DNA of 64,000 bases, from NCBI GenBank assembly GCA_007449985.2, contig VIIQ02000027.1, positions 69,501 to 133,500 of the forward strand, given 5' to 3'. Positions 39,901-50,466 of this stretch are shown piece by piece. The notes below the pieces were generated by a model. It saw only the letters and a list, made by a program, of their open reading frames with translations, had not been told where the DNA came from and did not search any database. The first letter of the stretch is position 1, and the number at the start of each line of letters is the position of its first letter. Made by a program: the position numbers and the translations under genes. This DNA comes from Desmodesmus armatus. Taxonomy: Eukaryota > Chlorophyta > Chlorophyceae > Sphaeropleales > Scenedesmaceae.

Positions 39901-42900
39901 CGTTCAGCAAGTTATAAGTACTGTGCTATACTACACACTGCATCGTACTGCACTGACCTGTGCTGTGCTGTACTGTACTGTACTGCGCTGTGCTGCCATG
40001 TACTGCAGGACAACCTAATTCGTGGCCGCTTCCTGGCTGAGCTGACGCGTGAGGTGTTTGGGGACCTGGAGCAGAGCAAGTACCAGCACGCGGAGATGCG
40101 CATCAGCGTGTACGGTCGCAAACAGGTGAGATAGGGACACTGGTTGCCGATTGTGAAAACGAAGAGCCAGCCAAACCCGGGGCCCCATGGAAAGGTTTCA
40201 TCCACATCCCAGGAAGTGCCCAGTGCCTCCCCCACTCACACTCAAATGATGTGGCTCTAAATCAGCTGGGATGGGTTGTGCATGTCTAACACGGGGTTGT
40301 GTCTATCTGACACAGAATATGTGCATGTTTAACAGGAGGCTGTGCCCCTGTGTGTTGTTGGTGCTGGTGCAGGTTGAGTGGGACATCCTGGCTGCCTGGG
40401 TGGTTGCCAACAACCTGGCCAGCAACAACGTGGTGTGGCTGATCCAGATCCCACGCCTCTACAACGTGTACAGGGACCAGGGCATCATCGAGAACTTCGC
40501 GCAGGTGCGCACGATATTGTGACAACAATGGACTTCAAGTTGAACTGCACTGAAAGCTGTGGGGGTCGTGATTTGTGTGCCGCAGTGCATGCTTGCTGGA
40601 CCTATCTATCTTGCTGTATTGGGGAACACTTTGCTGCATTGCACCGTCAACTGAGCGGTTGCGTGGTGCCATGGCTCTTGCTTACTGTTACTGTTTACAT
40701 GGTTAAGGCCGTGCGTAAACACCTTGCGGCGGTAGGTTTTACTGCATGTCATGATGTTGGGGCGGCGTGAACACACGGTGCTGTCATAGAACGTGCGCTG
40801 TGCTGAGACTCACAACAGCCGATGTTGTGTTGTGCTGTGTTGTGCCGTGCTGTGGTGTGATTTGCTGTGTGCAGATGCTGGAGAACATCTTCAACCCTCT
40901 GTTTGAGGTCACACTCAACCCTGAGAGCCACCCACAGTTACACTGCTTCCTCTCACAGGTGCGTGCCTGTCCTCAGTGTGCTGGCACCCAGTTCTCTCCG
41001 CCACCTCAGTGGTAGTGGTAGTACTTCGTGCAGGGGGCTATATGTCTCAGCAGCATGCTAGCCACGCTTGCAAGATGGGCAACACGTTATACTGTCGGGC
41101 ATTGGAGCTGGCAACTGGCTGGCTGCCACTTCAGGTGCGTTCAAAGCAGTTTTCCTACTGTGAAGCATGCTGCTTGTCTGCTGCATGCTGCTGTCTGCTG
41201 TCTGCCCAGGTGGTTGGCTTTGACATGGTGGACGATGAGTCTAAGCCGGAGCGCAGGCCCACCAAGCACAGCCCACTGCCACAGGTGAGTAATGGCAGTT
41301 AGTAACAGTTAGTAACAGCAGTTAGTAACGGTTTATTGAACATTGTTTGTCATGGTGGTGGAGTTAAACTTCAGCTTATGTGTACCTGGCATGGCACAGG
41401 GTTTTGCTGTAGCAACAGACAATGCACGACCCCCTCTGTCATGCCACTGGCATGCTTTGGCAAACCCAACCCTAAACTTCCAAACCTATCTAGTACAGCC
41501 CAATAACATCATTGATGCTTTACCAGAGCCGTGTGGACCAGAGGAATCCGGTGTTAGAAGACTTGCAGCCTGTTGGCATGTTGCAACAACACCAATCCCC
41601 TTGATTTCACCCAGATCTGGTGCAGGTGTCAGGTGTCGCTGGGCTGCACGGCGCAGATGTACGTGTCGGTTCAGATAGATGGGCTGCACGTGTCAGGTGT
41701 CGCTGGGCTGCACTTCACAGCCTGCAGCTCCTACTCCATTTGCGCCTGGCGCAGCAATCAGCAGTACTTGATGGCTCCATAATGTCATTTTGGCCCTATA
41801 CTATCATGAGTCATGCCCTGCCATCTCCACCCCCACTCACGTTGTCTGCTGCCCCCCCCCCCCACCCCCACCCCCACCCCCCACTCACTCACGTTGTCTG
41901 CTGTCTGCCATCTGCCCCCCCCCCACCACCACCACCACCACCACCACCACTCACGTTGTCTGCTGTCTGCCCCCCCCCCTCCCAGGACTGGTCCAGCAAC
42001 CACAATGCAGCCTTCAGCTACCAAAGCACTTGCCGCGCAGTGCGCTTGGCATGGCATGGCAACTTGTTCAACTGTGATTGCATTGCTGACTCCACAACAC
42101 CTCATGCATTCCCACCCCACCCACCCACCTGACCACAATCTCTGATACATTCCCACCCCCACCGACCCACGAACGTTCACATTGCATGCCCCCCCCCCCC
42201 CCCCCCCGCCCCCACCAGGACTGGTCCAGCAAGCACAATGCAGCCTTCAGCTACCACAGCAGTTGCTGCGTTGTGCGCTTGGCATGACAATCACTTCACC
42301 TCCGAGTTGCATTTGCGTACTGCACAATATGCCATGCATCCCCACCCCCACCCAGCCACCAGCCCACATATTGCATGTCTCTTCACCCCCCCCCCCCCCC
42401 GCCGCCGTGTGTGTGCTGTTCTGTACTCCAGGACTGGTCCAGCAAGCACAATGCAGCCTTCAGCTACTACGCGTACTACATCTACGCCAACCTGTACGTG
42501 CTCAACAAGCTGAGGGAGAGCAGGGGACTCAACACATTCACATTCAGGTGCGGTCAGGGGGGTAAGGTAGGGGTTTTGGAGGGGGGGGGGGGCTCAGCAC
42601 ATTCACCTTTCGGTATGTTCGAAAAGGTGGGAGGCCCCGGAAGGGGGGGGGGGGCGTGAAATATTATTTTGGAGGTGGGGGAGGTATCAGCTGCCCTTGC
42701 TTAAACCCTCTCCCGAGGGGTCGTCCAGTGTGACATAATTTTGACATTCTTGCAAAGTGAAGGGCTGCAGAGGCGCACGTGCACGCCTTGCTACACACAC
42801 TTGTCACATTTACATTTAGATATGTGACAAACACGTCACGCAACATGTTATGTGACGTGTCACGTTTCCTGCAGGCCGCATGCTGGTGAGGCTGGTGACA

Positions 42901-45265
42901 TTGACCACCTTGTGAGCGCTATGTTACACACATGCGTTATTTTTCATGTTACATATATGTCACATAACATCTTCGTAACGTGTCATGTTTCCTGCAGGCC
43001 GCATGCTGGTGAGGCTGGTGACATTGACCACCTCGTGAGTGCGCTGATGTTGTGTGAGAACATTGCGCACGGCATCAACCTGCGCAAGAGCCCTTGCCTG
43101 CAGTACCTCTTCTACATGGCACAGATTGGACTGTGCATGAGGTGAGGGGCTGGCGGCTTTTGGGGGAAATAGTGCACTTGGGGGCTGGCGGGGGTTGGGG
43201 GAGGGACGGAGAGAGAGGTGGAGAGAGGGGGTGGGGGGGGGGGGGTGTTAGTGGACTTTCCTCTGCTGGGAGTGGTGATTTTGGCACAAGTGCTGTAAGT
43301 AAACTTTCATCCTTTGCTGGATGTGGTGTCAATAGCGCAACTGCCTGAGAGTCCTCCGATATGGTCACAGTGCCAGCCGGCAGTACCTCTTCTATATGGC
43401 ACAGATCGACCTGTGCATGAGGTGAGGGGGAGTTGGGCAGGCGGTCGACTGGGGAAAGGGGGAGATGGGCAGTCAGTTAGCGGGGCAGGGGGGGGCTGGT
43501 GGGAAGGAGTAGAGAGGGACTGGCAGGGGTTGGAAGCATCAGCGGACCGGCACGGTTGCCATACTGGGTCTTTGGTGCGCGACGGGCTGTTTGGGAGCTC
43601 GCCCGTCGCTGTGGTCTGCTTGCGATTGTCCTTGGCAGTGCACCGCCTGTTTACGGAACAGCCTGTTGCTGTACCGCTACTGTGAACGCTTGACATTCTC
43701 CCTTCCCCTCCTGGCAGGATTCAGCCTCAAGCATCCCCTTCACTGAGCACTGCATGCAGACCACTGTTCTGTCCCTGCCGTGTGTTCCTGTCCGCACAGC
43801 CCGCTGTCCAACAACAGCCTGTTCCTTGACTACCACAAGAACCCCCCCCCCCCCCCAACATACACACACCAACACACCAACACTGCTTATTCAATGCTGT
43901 TTGTGTGCAGCCCGCTGTCCAACAACAGCCTGTTCCTTGACTACCACAAGAACCCCTTCCCCGCCTTCTTTGCGCGCGGTCTGAGTGTAAGCCTGTCAAC
44001 AGACGACCCCCTGCAGATACACCTCACCAAGGAGCCACTGGTGGAGGAGTACAGCGTGGCAGCACAGGTGGGGGGGGGGATGCAGTACGCAACGGTTGGA
44101 GTGTTGTGTGTGTTTGCAACCCATGAGTTACATCCATCAAGTGCTGCTGGTGCACCCTGTGGACATAGTTGTGTTGGCGTGTACCTGAGTGGGAGCATCT
44201 GCAGCGCACAGGAAGGGGTGTGTGGGGGGGGGGTGCCGGTGTATGTTGGTTTTGATAGGGCTGTGTGCCCCTCAAAAATGGAAGCTGAGCAGCCCACTAA
44301 TGCATCATGCATTCACATACTAGAGGGCTATACACCCACCCATTTACTTACTGCAATGTATTGCTGCGTACTGCACGACTCCCTCAGGTGTGGAAGCTGA
44401 GCAGTACAGATCTGTGTGAAATCGCGCGCAGTGGTGTGCTGCACAGCGGCTTCCCCCACGCCTGCAAGAAGCACTGGGTGGGGTCAGACTACTGGCGGCC
44501 GGGGCCTGAGGGCAACGACATACACAAGACCAACGTGCCCAGCCTACGCATGCGCTTCAGGTGGGTGTGGGGGGGGGGGGGGAACTGGAGCCCGGGGGGG
44601 GGGGGGCAGGCCTTGCAAACGCCCGAGGAGGCAGGGTACGTGTGGTTGTGTATGGCGCACCCTTCCACAACTTTCTTTTACCGCTGAGATGATCTGGAGG
44701 GGGTGGGGTCAGACTACTGGCGGCCGGGCCCTGAGGGCAACGACATTCACAAGACAAACGTGCCCAGCCTGCGCATGCGCTTCAGGTGGGCGTGGATGGA
44801 GCGAAGGAGGGACCGGGGGGGGGGGTGAATGACTTGACAGGCAGTGTTTGTGGTTGCGGATGGTTTGAATCTTTGCAGTGATCAAGGCGTGGGGAAGGAT
44901 CTTACTGACCTGACGGCCAGGGCTTCAAGGGCAACCACATCCACAAGATGAGCATCGCACACCTATGTGTTTCTTTGCCACGCAGTGGCACTCAGTGCTG
45001 ACTGTGGTATATGCTATGGCATCCTGTGCTGTGCTGTGGTTGCATGCACGCCACTCAGGAGACCAGGGTGTGGCTGCTGGTGGGCGTCTCATTGTAGCGC
45101 TCACTATTGACGCTACTGTATGCTGTGGCTTGCTGTGCCGTGCTGTGCTGTGCTGTGCTGTGCTGTGGTTGCAGGCACGACACGTATCAGGACGAGGTGC
45201 GGCTGCTGGCGGGTGGTGCAGTGGCGCATGCCACACGCAAGCAGCTGATGGGACCCCGTGACTGA
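31728..45265 (+). CDS. AMPD: AMP deaminase, plant type with N-terminal membrane anchor
   Basis: Zn-dependent hydrolase turning AMP into IMP plus ammonia. Twenty-two exons join in phase to 917 residues: 31728-31888, 31999-32101, 32391-32453, 32909-33142, 33414-33707, 34599-34682, 35227-35307, 36347-36477, 36708-36827, 37704-37812, 38291-38394, 38901-39011, 39580-39649, 40009-40125, 40373-40504, 40875-40958, 41210-41284, 42432-42547, 42998-43141, 43911-44067, 44388-44560, 45175-45265. Residues ~9-29 form a transmembrane segment, as in the plant enzyme. A variable Gln/Ala-rich region (exons 2-5) follows; its exon choice is the least certain part. The catalytic half is very conserved: [10 protein letters not shown] with metal-binding histidines, [48 protein letters not shown], and the family signature [11 protein letters not shown]. 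Most introns contain echoes of the adjoining exon edges. Confidence 0.95.
33640..34115 (+). repeat. Four-copy array of the AMPD exon 5 end plus donor
   Basis: The end of exon 5 (true copy 33640-33713, encoding [16 protein letters not shown] and then GTGGGT) recurs at about 33772-33840, 33905-33993 and 34047-34115, each time followed by a similar AT-rich intron stretch containing TTGTCA. The number of CAG units in front varies from 4 to 13. The last copy has GTCTGT in place of the donor. Confidence 0.92.
34783..34998 (+). repeat. Two echoes of the AMPD exon 6 end
   Basis: The coding stretch for [18 protein letters not shown] (true copy 34627-34682) recurs at 34785-34843 and 34937-34996. The first echo has lost the donor (ATGGGG), the second reads GTGCGG. 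Spacers are also repeated, so the unit is about 150-160 bp. Confidence 0.9.
36100..36275 (+). repeat. Two echoes of the AMPD exon 8 start
   Basis: Copies of the acceptor side and first ~45 bases of exon 8 (true copy starts 36347) lie at 36100-36146 and 36229-36275, each followed by CTGTACTGTACTG microsatellite DNA. The period is about 120 bp. Shorter GCTGAGCCTCA fragments at 35340-35555 look like older remnants. Confidence 0.88.
37028..37280 (+). repeat. Two echoes of the AMPD exon 9 end
   Basis: The last bases of exon 9 with donor (true copy 36806-36840, ending TGCCACCACAG then GTGTGT) recur at 37028-37070 and 37226-37280 in the same intron, with a repeat unit near 200 bp. Confidence 0.82.
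38786..38827 (+). repeat. Echo of the AMPD exon 12 start
   Basis: An acceptor plus 38 coding bases ([11 protein letters not shown]) identical to the start of exon 12 (38897-38936) lies about 112 bp upstream, then runs into a stop. It is one of the least diverged echoes. Confidence 0.93.
41985..42260 (+). repeat. Two echoes of the AMPD exon 18 start
   Basis: The start of exon 18 (true copy 42429-42470, encoding [12 protein letters not shown]) recurs with its AG acceptor at 41985-42022 and 42217-42260. Each is preceded by long C-rich tracts. Period about 210-230 bp. Confidence 0.93.
42861..43430 (+). repeat. Echoes of both edges of AMPD exon 19
   Basis: The exon 19 start with its acceptor (42986-43040) is duplicated at 42861-42915. 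The exon 19 end (43100-43147) is duplicated downstream at 43381-43430 with an intact GTGAGG donor. The exon therefore has a copy of its own edge on each side. Confidence 0.93.
43796..43845 (+). repeat. Echo of the AMPD exon 20 start
   Basis: Acceptor and first ~45 bases of exon 20 (true copy 43908-43955, encoding [15 protein letters not shown]) are present 112 bp upstream, continuing into a run of C. Confidence 0.93.
44697..44960 (+). repeat. Echoes of the AMPD exon 21 end
   Basis: The last ~85 coding bases of exon 21 plus GTGGGT (true copy 44476-44566) recur at 44699-44791 with few changes and a GTGGGC donor. A much decayed third copy is visible at about 44885-44960. Confidence 0.92.
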
Positions 45266-45410
45266 GCTGGCAGCAGCAGTTGGTGTTGTTGTCGCAGCAG
45301 CAGCAGCAGCAGCAGCAGCAACCCCATGACTGTCATGACTGAGCAGGCAGCAGCAGAGGCAGCAGTGACCTTGTGACTGAGCTGGCAGCAGCACCAGCAG
45401 GGACCCCTTG
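45034..45410 (+). repeat. Echoes around the last AMPD exon and stop codon
   Basis: The start of exon 22 (45172-45215) has a copy at 45034-45087. The region of the stop codon (45252-45280) is followed by three decayed copies near 45320-45350, 45365-45398 and 45398-45430, each with a CCCxTGACxGAGC-like core and CAG repeats. Confidence 0.75.
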
Positions 45411-45430
45411 ACCGAACGGGCAGCAGCAGT

Positions 45431-46659
45431 CCAGCCACGCCACTGATGCGGAGAGGAGTCGCCGCAGGCTGCTCACCCCATCTTGGGGCGGATCCGCCCG
45501 GAGCTCTGAGCATTCAGCACAGCATGTCGTCTCGCTGCTGCCGACCGACTTCCGTCGTGCTGATGCTGCAGCGTTCAGCCGCGCAGCCTAGTCTGCGGCT
45601 GCTGCTCCTGCTGCAGAAGCAGTTTGGTGTGCTGGACAGGTGCCCTCAGCTGCCTGTGGATGCTTCAGGAGGCTCATGCAGGCTGTAGGGATGGTTCAGG
45701 AAGCAGTTCAGTTCAGTTATTCAGTTGTTGATTGCTTAGGTGGGTGTTGGGCAATGCAGGAAGCAGTACTGTCGCTTGTATCAAGCAGCTAGTGTCGCTG
45801 AGATGGAAGCACCTTTTCGCTTTGTGTCTTGTCTGGGTCAGTGTTCAGAGAGGATGGTTGCAGCAAGAGTTTGCATTGTCTGTATGGTATGCCAGCATGC
45901 CAGTACCCCCACGTGGCCTGTGGGGTTGTGTTCCACAAGCTGTGCTCCATATTTCTATGAATGATTGGATTCAGCACAGCAAGCTGTTGCAGTGTGTGTG
46001 TGTGTCTCCATTGGTAGGCAGCACAGCAAGCGGGTGCAGTGTGTATGGCGCATTGTGTATGGTGCAGTGTGTATGGCGCATTGGTACTGCCAATGAAGTA
46101 GTCAGCACAAGCAGGGGTTTGTGCTGACCACTGTTGCCTCTTGAGCTTATCAGCATCCTGCCATGTCTCTGCACCCCCTCTGCTGTACCCTTCACACCTT
46201 CTCAAGATGCTCTGCAGCATGCTGCACCAGCAGCCCTGTCATGCAGTATATCTCTGTCTTGTTTGTTCCCAGTGAGTGCTGCAAAGCACCCTCGACATCC
46301 CTGGCTCGCTCTCTGCTCATGGTAGCATGTGCAAAGGTCGCAGTGCTGCTGTGCTGAGTTGGTGCTTGGCACCCACGCCCCTTTTGAGGCACAGCTGCCT
46401 GCACCTGGGTACAGGCTGCAGGGCCGTGTTGGCTGAGACAGCTGCCTCTAACCCTGTGCTTGTACAAATGCTGGTGCATCTTTGTAAGTTGTAAGTTTTT
46501 TTTTGTAAGTTGCCAATTTCCAGCTCTTGCTTGCACCAACGAGAGCACTTCACTGTAAAGTACTCTGAGGATCACGTAAACAAATTGGAGCAGCTGTATG
46601 CCTGCTCAAGAGCACACCAAGGCACACATACACCCTCAATAACGGTCCAGACACACACC
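45431..46659. other. Convergent 3' region of AMPD
   Basis: No coding exon is supported. AMPD and frataxin are transcribed towards each other across this stretch. The first TGTAA strings for AMPD occur as a cluster at 46483-46494, about 1.2 kb past the stop, which is long for a 3' UTR and therefore doubtful. Confidence 0.5.
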
Positions 46660-47400
46660 CCTGAAGCAAAATCTGGCGTGCTGGCCACCAACTGCTGCAG
46701 CTGTCCCCTGCACACCTGCTGAGTCTGTCGTTGACAGACATGGCAGCTTCAGCCTCTGCGATCTTACTACAACACCTGCTGAGCAACACACATGTCCCAC
46801 AACATGACTCAACGCCAGCCAGCACACCCCTCAAGAGCCCAGATCTGGCACGCTGAACTCCAGCTGCCGCAGCTCCTGCTGCAACTCAAATCAGCAGCTT
46901 TGTGCCAACAAAACAAGGTGTATCAGCAAGATCATGCACCAGCCAGCGCAACCCTCACTCTGCAAGATCTGGCGTGCTGCCGTCCAGCTGCTGCAACTGT
47001 CTCAGCAGCTCCCTGCCAACACATAATGTGCATCAACAAGACCATGCACCAGCAGGCATGACCCTCAATCCACAAGATCCGGCGCGCTGCCCACCAGCTG
47101 CTGCAGCTCCTGCTGCAACTATCTCAGCAGCTCCGCTCTGCCGCCAAAACAAGCTGCATCAACAAGATCATGCACCAGCAGGCATGACCATCACCCTGCA
47201 AGATCTAGCGCGCTGCCTACCAGCTGCTGCACCTCTTGATTGCACTGCATGCTGCCCATTCACTCCTGCTGTTAACACGATGCTCATGGAACATCCCCAT
47301 GCACCAAAGCCCTCAAGCCCCTCAAGAACCCAGATCTGGCGCACTGCCCACCAGCTGCCGCAGCTCCTGCTGAAGCTGACTCAGCAGCTCCCTGCCGACA
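46660..47400 (-). repeat. Array of about six frataxin C-terminus echoes
   Basis: Segments resembling the last ~75 coding bases and stop of frataxin (true copy 47446-47523, encoding [15 protein letters not shown]) recur near 47318-47398, 47190-47240, 47066-47145, 46955-47020, 46832-46895 and 46665-46725. They lie beyond the stop codon, in the same orientation, about 110-165 bp apart, each separated by ATCATGCACCAGC-like spacers. Confidence 0.85.
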
Positions 47401-47445
47401 AACAAGGTGCACCTACATAATCATACACCAAAGCCCCCAAGCCCC

Positions 47446-48885
47446 TCAACAGCCCAGATCCGGCGCACTGCCCACCAGCTGCTGCAGCTCCTGCTGAAGC
47501 TGACTCAGCAGCTCCCTGCCATCCCTGTGGTACACCCAGCCGCCTTTATGGTAGTCATATCTGAAGGGACCCGACAGAGGGCTTGACAGCCAGATCTGTC
47601 GGTTGGGCGTCTGCTTGTTAATGACGTAAGTGCCATAACTGCCAAGCTTGACTGTCAGCACTCCTTGCTGGGGTGGCGGGAAGACAGCAGGTGCACAGCG
47701 GGGCAGAGTGTAACCTTGAGTGAGATCTGACTGTCAGACTGCACATGGCTAATGGATGATTTTGTCCACACAAAACAACAGCTTCAAAGTGAAACTGCCA
47801 GTGCCAGAATGCAATTAGCTGGTGACGAATAAACATAGTCAAGCGGGCAGGCAACACTACACCAGAGAGTGAGCAATGCCTGGCACTCTTGCCTTGATAA
47901 CTGCCAGTGTTTCAGTGAAAGCTGGAGCAACCGGATCAAGGTGAACTGCTGCCACTGCAGTACCAAAACTCACCGCATGCTCTACATCTGCACCATCTAT
48001 GTCTTGGTCCTCCACAAACACCTGGCAGGATCATATGGCAAGGGTGTGTCAGCATCAGGACAGACCCCCGTGGACATAACACAGGGGCGTGCAAGCAGTG
48101 AGGCCTGTTGGTGACCATCTTGCAGGCTTGGGCACAACCTGCTGCTGCTGCTGCTGCTGCAGTTGTTGCAGTTGTACTACACTGCTGCTGCTGCTGCTGC
48201 AGTTGTGGACAGCGTGCAATACCTTGTCCTGCATAGCAAGCAGCCTGGCACTTGCTGAGTTGTGCACAGGCCAGCCTTTGCTGAGGCATACCTCCAGCTT
48301 TTCCTGCAGGAGGTCCAACGTCTCGTCAGCTAGTCTGTGATACTCGTTTTCAGTCATCTCTGCTTGCCTGCAACAATGGGTTTGACAGGACAACATTGAT
48401 TTCTTGTATGTTAGTGGCTCCAGCAAGACTGCTCAAGACTACCCAGACCACTGACAGGCACACACGTGTCACCACTGCTCAGCAGAATCCTCCAGACAGC
48501 GTACTGTTCTGTAAGATGCAATTGCTGCTTAAAGGCGCCAACGTTTTGAGTTTGATCCAACCAGCGACACTCACACTACACGGAGGTCCTCCTCAGAGCA
48601 CCTCTGAGAGCTTGTGCTGAACAGCCTTGCTGCTGCCCACTGCTGATGAGGCCAAAGGCCTCCATGTGCGTGCTGCTGCCCTGCTGATAGCGTCCAGCTA
48701 CTGTATACGCGCGATTCCAGCTGTGATTGGGCTATTGGCGTGGCTGAAGCAGCAGCATGCAGGGCTGCAATGTAGAGTTGACTGGATAGGCTCTGTGGCC
48801 CTAGCTGAAGCTGGCCGCAAGTCTGGCTGTGCTGAAGGGCTCTGCTGCATGTCTGAGCAGCTAGAATCAACTGGCGCCTGCACAT
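47446..48885 (-). CDS. FXN: Frataxin, mitochondrial
   Basis: Small mitochondrial protein that stimulates Fe-S cluster assembly and handles iron. Exons 48575-48885, 48292-48367, 47974-48021 and 47446-47667 join in phase to 218 residues. The N-terminal third is Arg/Ala/Gln-rich without acidic clusters and contains RLFSTSSQ, as expected of a matrix-targeting peptide. The mature part begins [15 protein letters not shown], continues with an acidic helix ([15 protein letters not shown], the likely iron-binding ridge) and the diagnostic [27 protein letters not shown] and GWVYHRDG. The start at 48885 is the first ATG of the open frame. The gene's 3' flank carries repeated copies of its own C-terminal segment. 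A donor at 48286-48291 reads GTATGC. Confidence 0.93.
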
Positions 48886-49215
48886 TTTGCACGCAGCTGT
48901 GCGAGTGCGTAGGAGGGTAGGGAAACGATCTGCGATCTGAGTGGATGGTCGGCCTGAAGGTGGATTGCAAGCTATGCAGACGTTCAATTTTTACATAGAT
49001 GCTGTAAAGCCGAAGGGAGCCACCCTGCTGGACTTGTGTGTGACCATGAACCCTCATCAGTATGCCCAGTCACTGTCTCACATGTGTCTTTCGACAACAC
49101 CTGCTTTGGCCATGTGGAGCACGTGACAAAGACAACCCAAAACATCTCTTACACAATCCTTATGCTGTGTGTGGAAGCACAACCAGATGTATCTGTGCCA
49201 AGCCCACAGTCAGCT
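48886..49215. other. Intergenic: frataxin promoter side and AASDH 3' UTR
   Basis: About 330 bp between the stop of AASDH and the frataxin start, both minus strand. It holds the AASDH poly(A) signal; nothing else is recognised. Confidence 0.5.
49149..49153 (-). terminator. TGTAA polyadenylation signal of AASDH
   Basis: TTACA on the plus strand gives TGTAA on the transcript 63 bp after the AASDH stop codon. Confidence 0.55.
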
Positions 49216-50242
49216 CTACCGCAGCATGCAGTACAAGTTGTCGTCCCGGCACCCAATCACCACCCACGGCCCCAGCACAACAGGACTGGAAAACACCTCC
49301 CCCGGCAGCACCACCACTTCCTGCTGCCGCTGCTGCTGCTGCTGCTGCTGCTGCTGCAACTGCTGCTGCAAGACCGCATGTCCCCTGCCACCCTCTCTGT
49401 CTACTTCCTTGCTATTCAGTTCTCCGTATCTGCAGGTCCCATCCTCATTCTGTTCCACAGCCACAGCACATGGAGCTGCATGCAACGGCTGCTGCAATTG
49501 CACATGCAGCAGCCGCAAGGTCCCGTCCGTGCTGCACACCAACACCTTGTTCTGAGCAGTAGATCCATTACCTGCAGGCCAGGTCAGCACTGGCTGCTGC
49601 CGTGCTGTGCTGTGCTGTGCTGAGGAGACCAAATCAGCATTGCCGGTAGTATCTCCGTGTCCAGGAAAGCTGGTAGAGTGCAGCAGCTGCTGAATGTCGA
49701 TCAAGGGGGCAGGTGCTGCAGAGAACCCTGGGGCGCCAAGGTCAAATCCAAACACCTGCACATTGCAGAGAGAAAGACCGTTTTAGCAAGCTGAATGGTG
49801 CAGTCAAAATTAACTCAAGTCAAATCAAATCAAAGTCACAAGTCTGGCAACCGAGAGAGCACCTTGGCTGCAGAAAGGTCGCGTGTTGTTGGTGAAAATA
49901 GCTGCAAGGATAGCCTATTCACACAACTGCAGGGTTTGAAACACTGGCTACCCAGCGGGGTATGCGCAGCACCAAGGGCTTGTCAACGTGACCGCAGCTG
50001 GGCCAAATCAGGCCGGCAAGCAGCCCAGGAGGCTTTACAGAACCAGCAGAACTGGCGGCGGGGGTCCAAGGGGGCAGTTAGCCCCCTGCGTTACAGGGCC
50101 AGCAAGTGGCTGCGCTCAATGCAGTGCAGCAACACAGTAAGTAGTGGCGTGAGGGCCCTTGCCGCGCTCACCTTGCCGCCTGTTTTCATGTCGAGGCCGA
50201 TAACCCCACCACCCTTCATAGCCACAACCACCAGGACCTTCC

Positions 50243-50274
<32 letters not shown>

Positions 50275-50421
50275 GGTGGGAGCACATTGACTGGCACTGC
50301 ACCCCCCTGCGGCACCACCTGCACCTGTGCTGACGGCTGCTGCTGCTGCTGCTGCTGCTGTGGTGGGAGCACATTGACTGGCACTGCACCCCCCTGCGGC
50401 ACCACCTGCACCTGTGCTGAC

Positions 50422-50466
<45 letters not shown>

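Noticed and set aside
46660..47400. CRISPR-like array
   Set aside because: Spacing is irregular, the units are diverged copies of a coding segment and the genome is eukaryotic.
46902..47420. Plus-strand frame of 172 codons with internal repeats
   Set aside because: It is antisense to the array of frataxin C-terminal copies; the periodicity comes from those repeats.
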